Of a stretch of DNA of 37,430 bases, positions 31,031-37,430 are shown piece after piece. Below the pieces are notes generated by a model that ran no database searches, was not told the DNA's origin, and saw only the letters and a program-made list of their open reading frames with translations. Source of the stretch: Candidatus Woesearchaeota archaeon (GTDB lineage: Archaea > Nanobdellota > Nanobdellia > Woesearchaeales > JASKKU01); contig JASKKU010000006.1 in assembly GCA_030154045.1 (NCBI GenBank), positions 1 to 37,430 of the forward strand, given 5' to 3'. Positions within the stretch are counted from its first letter, which is position 1, and each line of letters begins with the position of its first letter. The translations under genes were made by a program, and so were the position numbers.

Positions 31031-31414
31031 TTATTTCTTTTTAGATTTCTTTTTTGTTGCTTTCTTTGTACTTGCTGTTTTCTTTTTAGTTGTTTTGCTT
31101 GCTTTTTTTGCTGCAGAGTTTGTAGTCGTTTTCTTAGATTTGCTAGTTTTTTTCTTTTCTGGTTTTTTGCTGCTTGTTTTAGCTTTCTTAATTTTCTTGT
31201 TCAACATTTCTTCTATTTTCTTTTCTTCGGCTATTTCTGCTTCTTCTACTTTGTAAAGTTTGTTCACAATTCTTATTAAGTTAATATCCATCCTTGCAAT
31301 TTTTCTCTCCATTAAAACAATCACTCTTAAAGAATATACTACCGCAAGTAATACACCAACAATAATCCCTAAGATTATCTTTATTATGTTCATTTCAGTT
31401 CCGCTTGCGACCAT
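31031..31414 (-). CDS. Membrane-anchored protein with histone-H1-like lysine tail
   Basis: The 127-residue protein has one membrane helix (~9-33, IIKIILGIIVGVLLAVVYSL), a short amphipathic/coiled region (~38-75, EAEIAEEKKIEEMLNKK), and a ~52-residue C-terminal tail almost entirely of Lys, Thr, Ser and Ala (KKTSKSKKTTTNSAAKKASK) that resembles bacterial Hc1/AlgP or eukaryotic H1 tails. The positive-inside rule puts the tail in the cytoplasm. I do not recognise a family; the tail suggests binding to DNA, RNA or acidic lipids at the membrane. GGAGG (minus strand, 31423-31427) stands 8 nt before ATG 31414 and fixes the start. The gene is divergent to the exosome operon. Confidence 0.75.
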   Translation of the reverse strand: MVASGTEMNIIKIILGIIVGVLLAVVYSLRVIVLMERKIARMDINLIRIVNKLYKVEEAEIAEEKKIEEMLNKKIKKAKTSSKKPEKKKTSKSKKTTTNSAAKKASKTTKKKTASTKKATKKKSKKK

Positions 31415-31537
31415 CTTTATTTCCTCCTTTTATTTTTATTCGAGCCTTATAAGGGCAATATTCTCTATTCGGGAATTTTTCATATTTATTATTTTCTTTT
31501 AACTGGTGAATGGTTTATAAATGCGTTATACTCAAAA

Positions 31538-31548
31538 ATTATATAAAT
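31538..31548 (+). promoter_or_regulatory. TATA box of the rnp2-psmA-exosome operon
   Basis: ATTATATAAAT is centred about 26 nt before ATG 31570, so the first gene should be leaderless. A second TTTATAAAT lies at 31514-31522, and the perfect dyad CCTTATAAGG at 31445-31454 may serve the divergent gene. Confidence 0.55.
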
Positions 31549-31569
31549 TCTGTTGAGATTCTAATCTTG

Positions 31570-31917
31570 ATGAAGCTTCTTAAACCAACTTCAAGAGAGA
31601 AGAAAAGGTATGTTTTATTGAAGATAGATGGTTGTTCTTGGGAAGAGTGTAAACCTGAGATTTTAAGGCAAATTAAATCTTTCTTCGGCGAGTTTTTATA
31701 TGGAATTTCGGGATTTTTTGTAGTAGAGAACTTGAGTAAAGGAAGCTTTTATGTTATTAAGATTGAAAGGAAGTATGTTGATTTGTTAAGGGCATCCACA
31801 ATCTTTATAAATAAGGCAAATAACCAAAAGGTAAGAGTTAGGAGTTTACTTGTCTCAGGTACTCTTTTAAAAATAAAACAGAAGATTAAAGAGGTGAATC
31901 TAAATGGATCTAAATGA
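31570..31917 (+). CDS. rnp2: RNase P protein component 2 (Pop5 homologue)
   Basis: The 115-residue protein reads as archaeal Rnp2: MKLLKPTSREKKRYVLLKID at the start (family pattern LP-x-LRE-K-x-RY), FFGEFLYGISGFFVVE in the middle, YVDLLRASTIFIN, and the conserved LLVSGTLLKIKQKIKE near the end. With the RNA and other proteins it forms RNase P, which trims tRNA 5' leaders. Gene order Rnp2-PsmA-SBDS-exosome is the usual archaeal superoperon, which supports the call. The start was set at ATG 31570 from the TATA distance; the longer frame from 31510 overlaps the promoter. The 3' end overlaps psmA by 14 nt. Confidence 0.88.
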   Translation: MKLLKPTSREKKRYVLLKIDGCSWEECKPEILRQIKSFFGEFLYGISGFFVVENLSKGSFYVIKIERKYVDLLRASTIFINKANNQKVRVRSLLVSGTLLKIKQKIKEVNLNGSK

Positions 31918-32617
31918 TCATCAAATGATGGGTTATGATAGAGCAATAACTTTGTTTAGTCCTGATGGCCGATTGCTTCAGGTAGAATATGCTAAGAAAA
32001 CCGTTATGCAAGGTTCTACTGCTCTCGGTATAGTTTACAAAGATGGTGTTGCATTACTAGCAGATAAGAGAATTATGAATGAATTGATTATCCCTGAATC
32101 TGTTGAGAAGATTTTTGTAGTTGCAGACCATATTTTAGCTACAGGTTCTGGAATCATTTCTGATGCAAGAGTTTTAATATCAAGAGCGCAAGTGTTTGCT
32201 CAACAACATCAACTTTACTATGGAAATCCTGCGGATGTTTCCTTGGTTGTGAGAGATTTATGTGATTTGATGCAGTATTACACTCAATCAGGTGCTGCAA
32301 GGCCTTTTGGTGTATCTTTGCTTGTTGCTGGTTATGACTTTGGACCTCAACTTTTTGAGACTGACCCTACAGGTATTTATTTTAAGTATTATGCAAAAGC
32401 TGTTGGCGAGTTTAGTGAAGAAGCAGACAAGATGCTTCAAAAGGAGTATAAGGAAGGCATGTCTTTTGAACAAGCAGTATCTTTAGGCTTAAGTATCCTT
32501 CAAAGGTTGCTTAAGGATAAATTTAATTTAACAAGAATTGATGTTGGTTTTGTCGATAAAACTAAGAAGTATACTCTACTTACAAAGGAACAAATAAAAT
32601 CCTATATCAAGAAATAA
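31904..32617 (+). CDS. psmA: Proteasome alpha subunit
   Basis: The 237-residue protein has the alpha-type N-terminus GYDRAITLFSPDGRLLQVEYA (gate region and H0 helix), then the Ntn-fold strands (STALGIVYKDGVALLADKR), RPFGVSLLVAGYD and DPTGIYFKYYAKAVGEFSEEA. Alpha subunits form the outer rings of the 20S proteasome and gate substrate entry; they lack the catalytic Thr. The beta subunit is not in the window. GAGGTGA lies 6 nt before ATG 31904. It is the second gene of the exosome superoperon, coupled to rnp2 by overlap. Confidence 0.95.
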   Translation: MDLNDHQMMGYDRAITLFSPDGRLLQVEYAKKTVMQGSTALGIVYKDGVALLADKRIMNELIIPESVEKIFVVADHILATGSGIISDARVLISRAQVFAQQHQLYYGNPADVSLVVRDLCDLMQYYTQSGAARPFGVSLLVAGYDFGPQLFETDPTGIYFKYYAKAVGEFSEEADKMLQKEYKEGMSFEQAVSLGLSILQRLLKDKFNLTRIDVGFVDKTKKYTLLTKEQIKSYIKK

Positions 32618-32649
32618 GGTATGTCATTTTGTTTTATGATTGTATCTCC

Positions 32650-32681
32650 ACACTGCTTTTTAGATTTATTATGAGCAGTGT
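32650..32681 (+). repeat. Perfect 8-bp inverted repeat (hairpin) between psmA and SBDS
   Basis: ACACTGCT (32650-32657) pairs exactly with AGCAGTGT (32674-32681) across a 16-nt A/T-rich loop. The hairpin ends 5-6 nt before the GTGA ribosome-binding site of the SBDS gene, in the largest spacer within the operon (78 nt). Confidence 0.5.
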
Positions 32682-32695
32682 AAGAGCGTGAGAAT

Positions 32696-33412
32696 ATGAG
32701 TTTTGATCCCGAAAAGGGTTCCGTAAGTTTTAATTTAGCAAGGCTAAAAAAAGGCAAACATACTTTTGAGGTTGTTATTGACCCTGAAATGGCTATAAAG
32801 CTAAAACATGGCGAGAACATTGATGTTTCTGATGCAGTTAAGAGTTTGCACATCTTTTATGATGCGCACAAGGGTCTCTTGGCGTCTGAACATGTTTTAG
32901 AAGAGGTCTTTGGAACTTCAGACCCTGAAGAAGTAGCAAGGAAAATTATTGAAGAAGGGGAGATTCATTTAACGACAAAACAAAGAGAAGAGATAAGAGA
33001 GCGCAAGCTCAGGCAGATTATAGATTATATTCATACAAATGCAATAGACCCAAGGACAGGTTTACCAATTCCGCCTGCCAGAATTGAAGCTGCCATAAAA
33101 GAGGCTAAAGTTCATATAGACCCAACCAAGAGAGTTGACAGGCTAGTCAAAGAAGTTGTTGAAAAGATTAAGTTAATTATGCCTTTACGGTTTGAACAGA
33201 AAATCTTGCAGATAACTTTGAATTCTCAGTATGCTGCGAAAGTTTATGGAATCTTAAAAGAATTGGGAGAACTCAGCAAAGAACAATGGCTTTCAGATGG
33301 TTCTTTTATGTGTGAACTTACGATTCCCGCAGGCAGGTTGAGCGATGTTATTGATAAACTGAATGATTTAACACACGGTTCTGTTGAAATAAATGTTCTT
33401 GGAGCTAAGTAA
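32696..33412 (+). CDS. sdo1: Ribosome maturation protein SBDS homologue
   Basis: The 238-residue protein has the three SBDS domains: N-terminal FYSH (~1-90; FEVVIDPEMAIKLKHGE and ILH-like SLHIFYDAHKGLLAS), a central helical domain (~95-165; LTTKQREEIRERKLRQIIDYIHTNAIDPRTGLPIPP) and a C-terminal ferredoxin-like domain (~170-235). It releases aIF6 from nascent large subunits together with an EF2-like GTPase. It is the third gene of the superoperon. GTGAGAAT precedes the ATG, and a hairpin at 32650-32681 lies just upstream. Confidence 0.95.
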   Translation: MSFDPEKGSVSFNLARLKKGKHTFEVVIDPEMAIKLKHGENIDVSDAVKSLHIFYDAHKGLLASEHVLEEVFGTSDPEEVARKIIEEGEIHLTTKQREEIRERKLRQIIDYIHTNAIDPRTGLPIPPARIEAAIKEAKVHIDPTKRVDRLVKEVVEKIKLIMPLRFEQKILQITLNSQYAAKVYGILKELGELSKEQWLSDGSFMCELTIPAGRLSDVIDKLNDLTHGSVEINVLGAK

Positions 33413-33448
33413 TTTCATATTTTATGTTTATGAAAAAGAGGTGAAGAT

Positions 33449-34147
33449 ATGGGTGTAGTAAAAGTAAAAGACAAAGAGATAGTGATTCCTGGTCAGCTTC
33501 TTGCTGAAGGAATGGATTTTGTACCTACAGGCGAAGCATATCGAGAAGATGATAAGATATATTCTAAAAGAATAGGCCTTGTAGAAATAAATAAGAGAGT
33601 TATTAAAGTGATTCCTTTGAGCGGGTCATATAGCCCAAAGGAAGGTGATACTGTAATCGGAGTTGTAACAGATGTTTTGGTGTCTGGTTGGAGAATAGAC
33701 TTGGGTTGCGCGTATGATGCAGTTCTACCTATAAAAGATGCTGTGAACGAGTTTGTTAAGAGAGGCGATGATTTAACAAAATATTTGGATATAGGTGATG
33801 TAATCTTTGCAAAGATTTCAAGAGTAACTTCTCAAATGCTTGTGGACTTGACTTTAAAGGATAAAGGCCTTACTAGATTGGTTGGAGGTAGAATTGTTAA
33901 GTTCCCGTCAGTAAAAGTTCCGAGGATTATAGGAAAGAACGCTTCGATGATAACTATGTTAAAGAAGGCTACAGGTTGTAAAATTTACGTTGGCAGGAAT
34001 GGCTACATCTGGATAGATGGCAAGCCAAACCAGGAATTGCTTCTCATGAAAGCAATTAAGATGATTGATGAATTAGCTCACACATCTGGATTGACAGATA
34101 GAGTTAAAGCTTTTTTAGAGAAAGAAACAGGTCAGAAGTTGGGGTGA
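33449..34147 (+). CDS. rrp4: Exosome RNA-binding subunit Rrp4
   Basis: The 232-residue protein has an N-terminal domain with VIPGQLLAEGMDFVPTGEAYR (residues ~11-31), an S1 domain (~62-140, GDTVIGVVTDVLVSGWRIDLG) and a C-terminal KH domain (~150-220, VPRIIGKNASMITMLKKATG and the GRNGYIWI loop). It caps the archaeal exosome and feeds RNA into the Rrp41/Rrp42 ring. GAGGTGA lies 4 nt before ATG 33449. rrp41 follows after 4 nt. Confidence 0.95.
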   Translation: MGVVKVKDKEIVIPGQLLAEGMDFVPTGEAYREDDKIYSKRIGLVEINKRVIKVIPLSGSYSPKEGDTVIGVVTDVLVSGWRIDLGCAYDAVLPIKDAVNEFVKRGDDLTKYLDIGDVIFAKISRVTSQMLVDLTLKDKGLTRLVGGRIVKFPSVKVPRIIGKNASMITMLKKATGCKIYVGRNGYIWIDGKPNQELLLMKAIKMIDELAHTSGLTDRVKAFLEKETGQKLG

Positions 34148-34151
34148 TCAT

Positions 34152-34874
34152 ATGAGTTTTGATAAAAGAATTGATGGAAGAGGTTTTTTAGACCTTAGGC
34201 CTATGGAGGCCAAAGTTGGTGTTATTGAAAAAGCGGATGGAAGCGCTTATTTTAGAATGGGAGATACTGTTGCTTATGCTGCAGTTTATGGTCCAAGGGA
34301 ATTGGTTCCCAGATTTAAACAGAATCCTAAGACGGGCATTCTAAGATGCAACTATAATATGTTGCCTTTCTCAGGAGTTGGTGAAAGGATTAGACCTGGC
34401 GGCAATAGAAGGTCCAAAGAAATTTCAATGGTAACTGAGAAGGCTTTGTTGCCAGTAGTTTTGCTGGACCATTTCCCAAATTCTGTTGTGGATGTGTTTA
34501 TAGAACTTCCTCAGACCGATGCAGGTTCAAGATGTGCAGGAATTACAGCAGCAGCTTTAGCATTGGCTGATGCAGGTATTCCTATGAAAGATCTGGTTAG
34601 TGCTGTTGCTGTTGGTAAAGTAGATGACAAGTTGCTTGTTGATTTAAGGTATGAGGAAGAGGCTTTTGAAGGCGAGGTTTCTGATATACCTTTTGCATTC
34701 ATCCACAATACTGGAGAGATTTCATTATTGCAGATGGATGGCATTATTGATGATGAGAGTCTTATTAAGTTGGTTGACCTTGCAAGAGATGCTGCTGAAA
34801 AAGTGTACGAAGTACAAAAGAAAGCTTTGCTTGAGAAATTCAAAAAAGTAGGTGATGGAAATGAGAGGAAATGA
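34152..34874 (+). CDS. rrp41: Exosome catalytic subunit Rrp41
   Basis: The 240-residue RNase PH-fold protein contains RIDGRGFLDLRPMEAKVGVI, the RNA- and phosphate-binding segments MLPFSGVGERIRPGGNRRSKE (Arg-rich) and the active-site region IELPQTDAGSRCAGITAAA with its Asp. It carries the phosphorolytic 3'-5' activity in the hexameric ring with Rrp42. GGGGTGA stands 4 nt before the ATG. The 3' end overlaps rrp42 by 14 nt and contains its ribosome-binding site. Confidence 0.95.
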   Translation: MSFDKRIDGRGFLDLRPMEAKVGVIEKADGSAYFRMGDTVAYAAVYGPRELVPRFKQNPKTGILRCNYNMLPFSGVGERIRPGGNRRSKEISMVTEKALLPVVLLDHFPNSVVDVFIELPQTDAGSRCAGITAAALALADAGIPMKDLVSAVAVGKVDDKLLVDLRYEEEAFEGEVSDIPFAFIHNTGEISLLQMDGIIDDESLIKLVDLARDAAEKVYEVQKKALLEKFKKVGDGNERK

Positions 34875-35649
34875 TGAAGTTAATCATATGCTCAAATATT
34901 TTGAAAACAATTTGCGTTATGATGGGCGAGGTTTGAAAGATTTTAGAGATATAACTTATGAGTTGGGTGTAGTTAAAACTGCTGAAGGTTCTGCTTCAGT
35001 TAGATTTGGCGGAACTCATGTTATTGCAGGAGTTAAACTATCCATAGATCAGCCTTATCCAGATACACCTAATAAAGGAAATCTCATGGTAGAAGTTTCG
35101 CTTTCTCCATTGGCTTCAGAGAATTATATGCCTGGTCCGCCAGATATTGATTCTGTTGAATTCTCTAGGGTTGTGGATAGAGGTTTGAGAGAAGCTCCTG
35201 CTCTGGATTTTGAGAAATTGTGCATAAAGGAGGGCGAAGCTGTTTGGAATGTCAGCGTTGATATCGTAGTTATTAACGATGACGGCAACTTGATTGATGT
35301 ATCAGGTTTTGCGGCAATGCTTGCTTTGCTTAATGCGAGATTCCCAAAAGTTGTAGATGGCAAAGTTGATTATCACGAATTAACTGATGAGAAACTGCCA
35401 ATAAAACATATAGTAGTACCGACAACGATATTTAAGATTGACAAGTATTTCTTTGTGGATCCAATCTTAGAGGAGTTCCAACTTTCAGAAGCAAGACTTA
35501 CTTTAACTAGGAGAGATGATGGAAAGATATGCGCGATTCAAAAAGGTGGAGATTATCCTTTAAAGAAAGAAGACATTACTGAAATGTTGGCTCTCTCTAA
35601 AGAAAAGTTTGATGAATTAATTAAAATTATTAAGGAGGTGAGCCAATGA
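34861..35649 (+). CDS. rrp42: Exosome structural subunit Rrp42
   Basis: The 262-residue RNase PH-fold protein starts MRGNDEVNHMLKYFENNLRY and has RYDGRGLKDFRDITYELGVV, GTHVIAGVKLSIDQPYPDTP and VDIVVINDDGNLIDVSGFAA. Rrp42 is catalytically inactive but completes the exosome ring and helps bind RNA. The start is set at ATG 34861 because GGTGAT (34851-34856) precedes it; GTG 34852 and ATG 34855 would lie inside that site. It overlaps rpoK by 4 nt (ATGA). Confidence 0.95.
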   Translation: MRGNDEVNHMLKYFENNLRYDGRGLKDFRDITYELGVVKTAEGSASVRFGGTHVIAGVKLSIDQPYPDTPNKGNLMVEVSLSPLASENYMPGPPDIDSVEFSRVVDRGLREAPALDFEKLCIKEGEAVWNVSVDIVVINDDGNLIDVSGFAAMLALLNARFPKVVDGKVDYHELTDEKLPIKHIVVPTTIFKIDKYFFVDPILEEFQLSEARLTLTRRDDGKICAIQKGGDYPLKKEDITEMLALSKEKFDELIKIIKEVSQ

Positions 35650-35840
35650 GAAAGTATACAAGATTTGAGATTGCGAGAATCTTAGGAGCGAGAACTTTAC
35701 AACTATCTATGGGCGCACCGATGTTGATTAAGCTTTCAGAAGAGCAATTGAGAGAGATTAACTACGACCCAGCAAGAATCGCTAGAATGGAGTTTGAGAA
35801 AGGGCTATTGCCTTTTAAAGTAAAGTCAAATGCGGTCTAG
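35646..35840 (+). CDS. rpoK: RNA polymerase subunit K (omega/Rpb6 homologue)
   Basis: The 64-residue protein reads YTRFEIARILGARTLQLSMG (residues 4-23), with APMLIKL, then the basic/aliphatic end IARMEFEKGLLPFKV. These are the conserved helices of Rpb6/omega, which help assemble RNA polymerase. AAGGAGGTGA gives a very strong ribosome-binding site 4 nt before the ATG, and the ATG overlaps the rrp42 stop. The place in the exosome superoperon is unusual: many archaea have the ribosomal protein L37Ae gene there. Confidence 0.95.
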   Translation: MRKYTRFEIARILGARTLQLSMGAPMLIKLSEEQLREINYDPARIARMEFEKGLLPFKVKSNAV

Positions 35841-36354
35841 AAAGAACAAAAAAAACAAGAATATAATTTTACAGATTATTTTTTTATCTAGTTTATCCAT
35901 TTTTGTCTTGTTTATTCTTATAGTAGGTTTTTCAATACATCAAGAGGCTCAATTGCCTGAAAATCTGCCAGAAGTAATTGTTGAGGAAGGCATTCCAAAA
36001 TTTGATTTGAGTCATATTGAGTTTTTTCTAAAAGGGTTGAAGTTGTATAAGCTTCATGGAAACCTTTTTGATTTGGAACCTGCAAAAGTTAAAGTTGTAG
36101 TTGCTGGTTCTAACCAAATTTTTTATGTAACAATTACTTCCAACCTCTTTAAGGTTTCTGATGTAGAACTGTTTGATGACCCGGATTTGATAATCTATTT
36201 AGAAGGGGATACTTTACTCAAGGTAATTAAGTCTATAGATAATTATGCGTTGATAGAAAAGTTGATTGACCAGGGCGATATTAGATTGAATTATAATTCT
36301 AACAAATTTACTCTGTTTATGAAAGGGTTCTATGCAACTTATTTAAGGCCTTAA
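35830..36354 (+). CDS. Membrane-anchored protein with possible SCP2-like domain
   Basis: I do not firmly recognise this 174-residue protein. It has a very basic N-terminus (MRSRKNKKNKN), one membrane helix (~12-35) and a soluble, probably extracytoplasmic, domain of ~130 residues. The second half of that domain (VKVVVAGSNQIFYVTI...DPDLIIYLEGDTLLKVI...LIDQGDIRLNYN) follows the strand-helix-GxI order of SCP2-type lipid-binding domains; this is a pattern-level guess. Its start overlaps rpoK by 11 nt, so it is cotranslated with the superoperon, and its end overlaps the convergent ftsY by 4 nt. The role is unknown; there is no evidence that it works with the exosome. Confidence 0.6.
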   Translation: MRSRKNKKNKNIILQIIFLSSLSIFVLFILIVGFSIHQEAQLPENLPEVIVEEGIPKFDLSHIEFFLKGLKLYKLHGNLFDLEPAKVKVVVAGSNQIFYVTITSNLFKVSDVELFDDPDLIIYLEGDTLLKVIKSIDNYALIEKLIDQGDIRLNYNSNKFTLFMKGFYATYLRP

Positions 36355-37400
36355 GCAAAGATTGAGGTGATAATCTCTTCTTTGTTGAATTCTTTTAAGT
36401 CGTTGTAGGATTGGCCTGTGCCCAAAAACAAGATTGGTTTTTTTGTAACATAAGCTACAGAAATGGCTGTGCCTCCTTTCTCATCAACATCGCTTTTTGT
36501 TAAGATGATTCCATCGATTGTAATGGCTTCATCAAATTTTTTTACTTGTTCTATGCAATCATTGCCTGTTATGCTTTCCCCAACAAAGATGTTCAAGTCA
36601 GGTTGTATTACCCTTTTTAGTTTCTTTAGTTCATCCATTAGGTTTGTGTTTGAATGAAGTCTACCAGCTGTGTCTATTAATACAACATCAATGTTCTTGG
36701 ATTTAGCATAATTTACTGCATCAAAAGCTACAGCTGTAGGGTCAGAACCGTATTGATGTTTTATGACTTTAACGCCTAGTTTTTTGGCGTGTTCTTCTAA
36801 TTGATCAATAGCCGCAGCTCTAAAAGTGTCAGAGGCAGCAATTACACAAGAGAAACCTTTTTGTTTTAGTAAATATGCCAATTTTGCGATTGTTGTTGTT
36901 TTTCCTGAACCGTTAACTCCAAAGAACGCAATCTTAAACGGCTTATCTTGTTTTTCAATTAATTCAAAGAGGTCTATTTTTTCAAAGGTCAATATTTTAT
37001 CGATTGTCTCTTTTAGTGTTTGTTCAATGATTGCGTTTATCTTTTTTCTTTCAATGGGTGTATCGACTAATTTTTCTTTAAGATCGTTTTTAATCTTTTC
37101 AACAACTTCTAAAGCAACATTATTCTCAAGAAGGATTAGTTCCAAATCAAAGAACAAGTCTTCAAACCTATCTTCAGAAATTTTTGTTTTCTTAAAAGAA
37201 TCCTTTACTTTTGAAAAGAATCCTTTTGACTTTTCTTCGTTATATTCTTTAATTTCAGTTTTGGTTTCAACACTTTCTTTAAGTTCTTCTTTTTTTTCCT
37301 CTTCTTCAATAAAGTCCTGTTCTTCTTCTATTTCTTCTTCAACTTTTTTTGAGAATGCTTTTATTCCTTGCTTGATTTTATCTTTGAAAAATTTGAACAT
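36351..37400 (-). CDS. ftsY: Signal recognition particle receptor FtsY
   Basis: The 349-residue GTPase is the membrane receptor for SRP in cotranslational targeting. It has an acidic Glu/Lys-rich N-terminal region (~1-65), a helical N domain, and a G domain with G1 GVNGSGKTTT, DTFRAAAIDQLEEHAKKLGV (insertion box), G3 DTAGR, G4 TKSD and the closing GTGQSYNDLKEF. FtsY rather than Ffh is indicated by the absence of a C-terminal Met-rich M domain. The start is set at ATG 37400 because GGTGA lies 5 nt upstream; the longer frame (TTG 37412) runs through that site. It converges with a 4-nt overlap on the exosome operon. Confidence 0.93.
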   Translation of the reverse strand: MFKFFKDKIKQGIKAFSKKVEEEIEEEQDFIEEEEKKEELKESVETKTEIKEYNEEKSKGFFSKVKDSFKKTKISEDRFEDLFFDLELILLENNVALEVVEKIKNDLKEKLVDTPIERKKINAIIEQTLKETIDKILTFEKIDLFELIEKQDKPFKIAFFGVNGSGKTTTIAKLAYLLKQKGFSCVIAASDTFRAAAIDQLEEHAKKLGVKVIKHQYGSDPTAVAFDAVNYAKSKNIDVVLIDTAGRLHSNTNLMDELKKLKRVIQPDLNIFVGESITGNDCIEQVKKFDEAITIDGIILTKSDVDEKGGTAISVAYVTKKPILFLGTGQSYNDLKEFNKEEIITSIFA

Positions 37401-37430
37401 GTTATTCACCAACTCTCTTAAATTATGTTT

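Noticed and set aside
1-37430. CRISPR arrays, insertion sequences, prophage, toxin-antitoxin loci
   Set aside because: I looked for regularly spaced repeats, transposase/integrase motifs and small paired genes and found none; most genes are housekeeping or metabolic.

Overview
The window is archaeal chromosome. It carries TFB, TFE, TFS, RpoK, an archaeal exosome/SBDS/proteasome superoperon, RNase P protein Rnp2, endonuclease Q, the wybutosine enzyme TYW3, a RIO1 kinase and class III (pilin-type) signal peptides. Genes are tightly packed, often overlapping by 4-14 nt. The genome is AT-rich and has several lysine-rich tails, a class II lysyl-tRNA synthetase and a bacterial-type phosphoglycerate kinase. 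Together these suggest a DPANN archaeon (Woesearchaeota/Pacearchaeota-like). The phylum is inferred from gene content only. No tRNA, rRNA, CRISPR array, transposase or prophage is visible. No gene-free stretch reaches 300 nt; the largest are about 240 nt (8240-8479 and 19572-19817).

Layout. (1) 1-3435, plus: the 3' part of a LamG surface protein, then a two-gene unit of a seven-bladed cytoplasmic propeller and a KaiC-like ATPase with an unusual Walker A. (2) 3427-8239, minus: RIO1 kinase, two pilin-like proteins, and a tandem pair of paralogous predicted lipoproteins whose promoters and leaders are also duplicated. (3) 8480-10717, plus: TFB followed by endonuclease Q. (4) 10788-13330, minus: a multi-span membrane protein, a membrane-anchored winged-helix regulator, and TYW3. 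(5) 13506-17743, plus: lysS, a RimB-like protease with a RimK-like ATP-grasp ligase, and pgk. (6) 17754-19571, minus: DUF167 protein, TFS, signal peptidase and a membrane hydrolase-like protein. (7) 19818-27633, plus: a six-gene glycogen cluster (GT4 glycosyltransferase, GH57 amylase with a duplicated N-terminus, DUF5752-like protein, GT3 glycogen synthase, GalT-like uridylyltransferase, debranching enzyme), ending at T-tracts. (8) 27673-31414: an orphan PPDK N-domain protein, TFE with a long lysine tail, ribose-1,5-bisphosphate isomerase, and a membrane-anchored protein with a histone-H1-like tail. (9) 31570-36354, plus: rnp2-psmA-SBDS-rrp4-rrp41-rrp42-rpoK and a membrane-anchored protein of unknown function; ftsY converges on it.

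Two gene-start styles recur. Many first genes have a TATA-like box centred about 25-28 nt before the start codon, which implies nearly leaderless mRNAs. Internal genes instead carry a GTGA core about 4 nt before ATG. I used these signals to choose several starts downstream of the longest possible ORF.

The best candidates for undescribed biology are: the propeller/KaiC pair; the duplicated lipoproteins with a conserved N-terminal leader; the GH57 enzyme with two N-termini; the lysine-rich tails shared by unrelated proteins; the RimK ligase with an AbrB-like tail; the membrane regulator locus; and the SCP2-like membrane protein at the end of the exosome operon.
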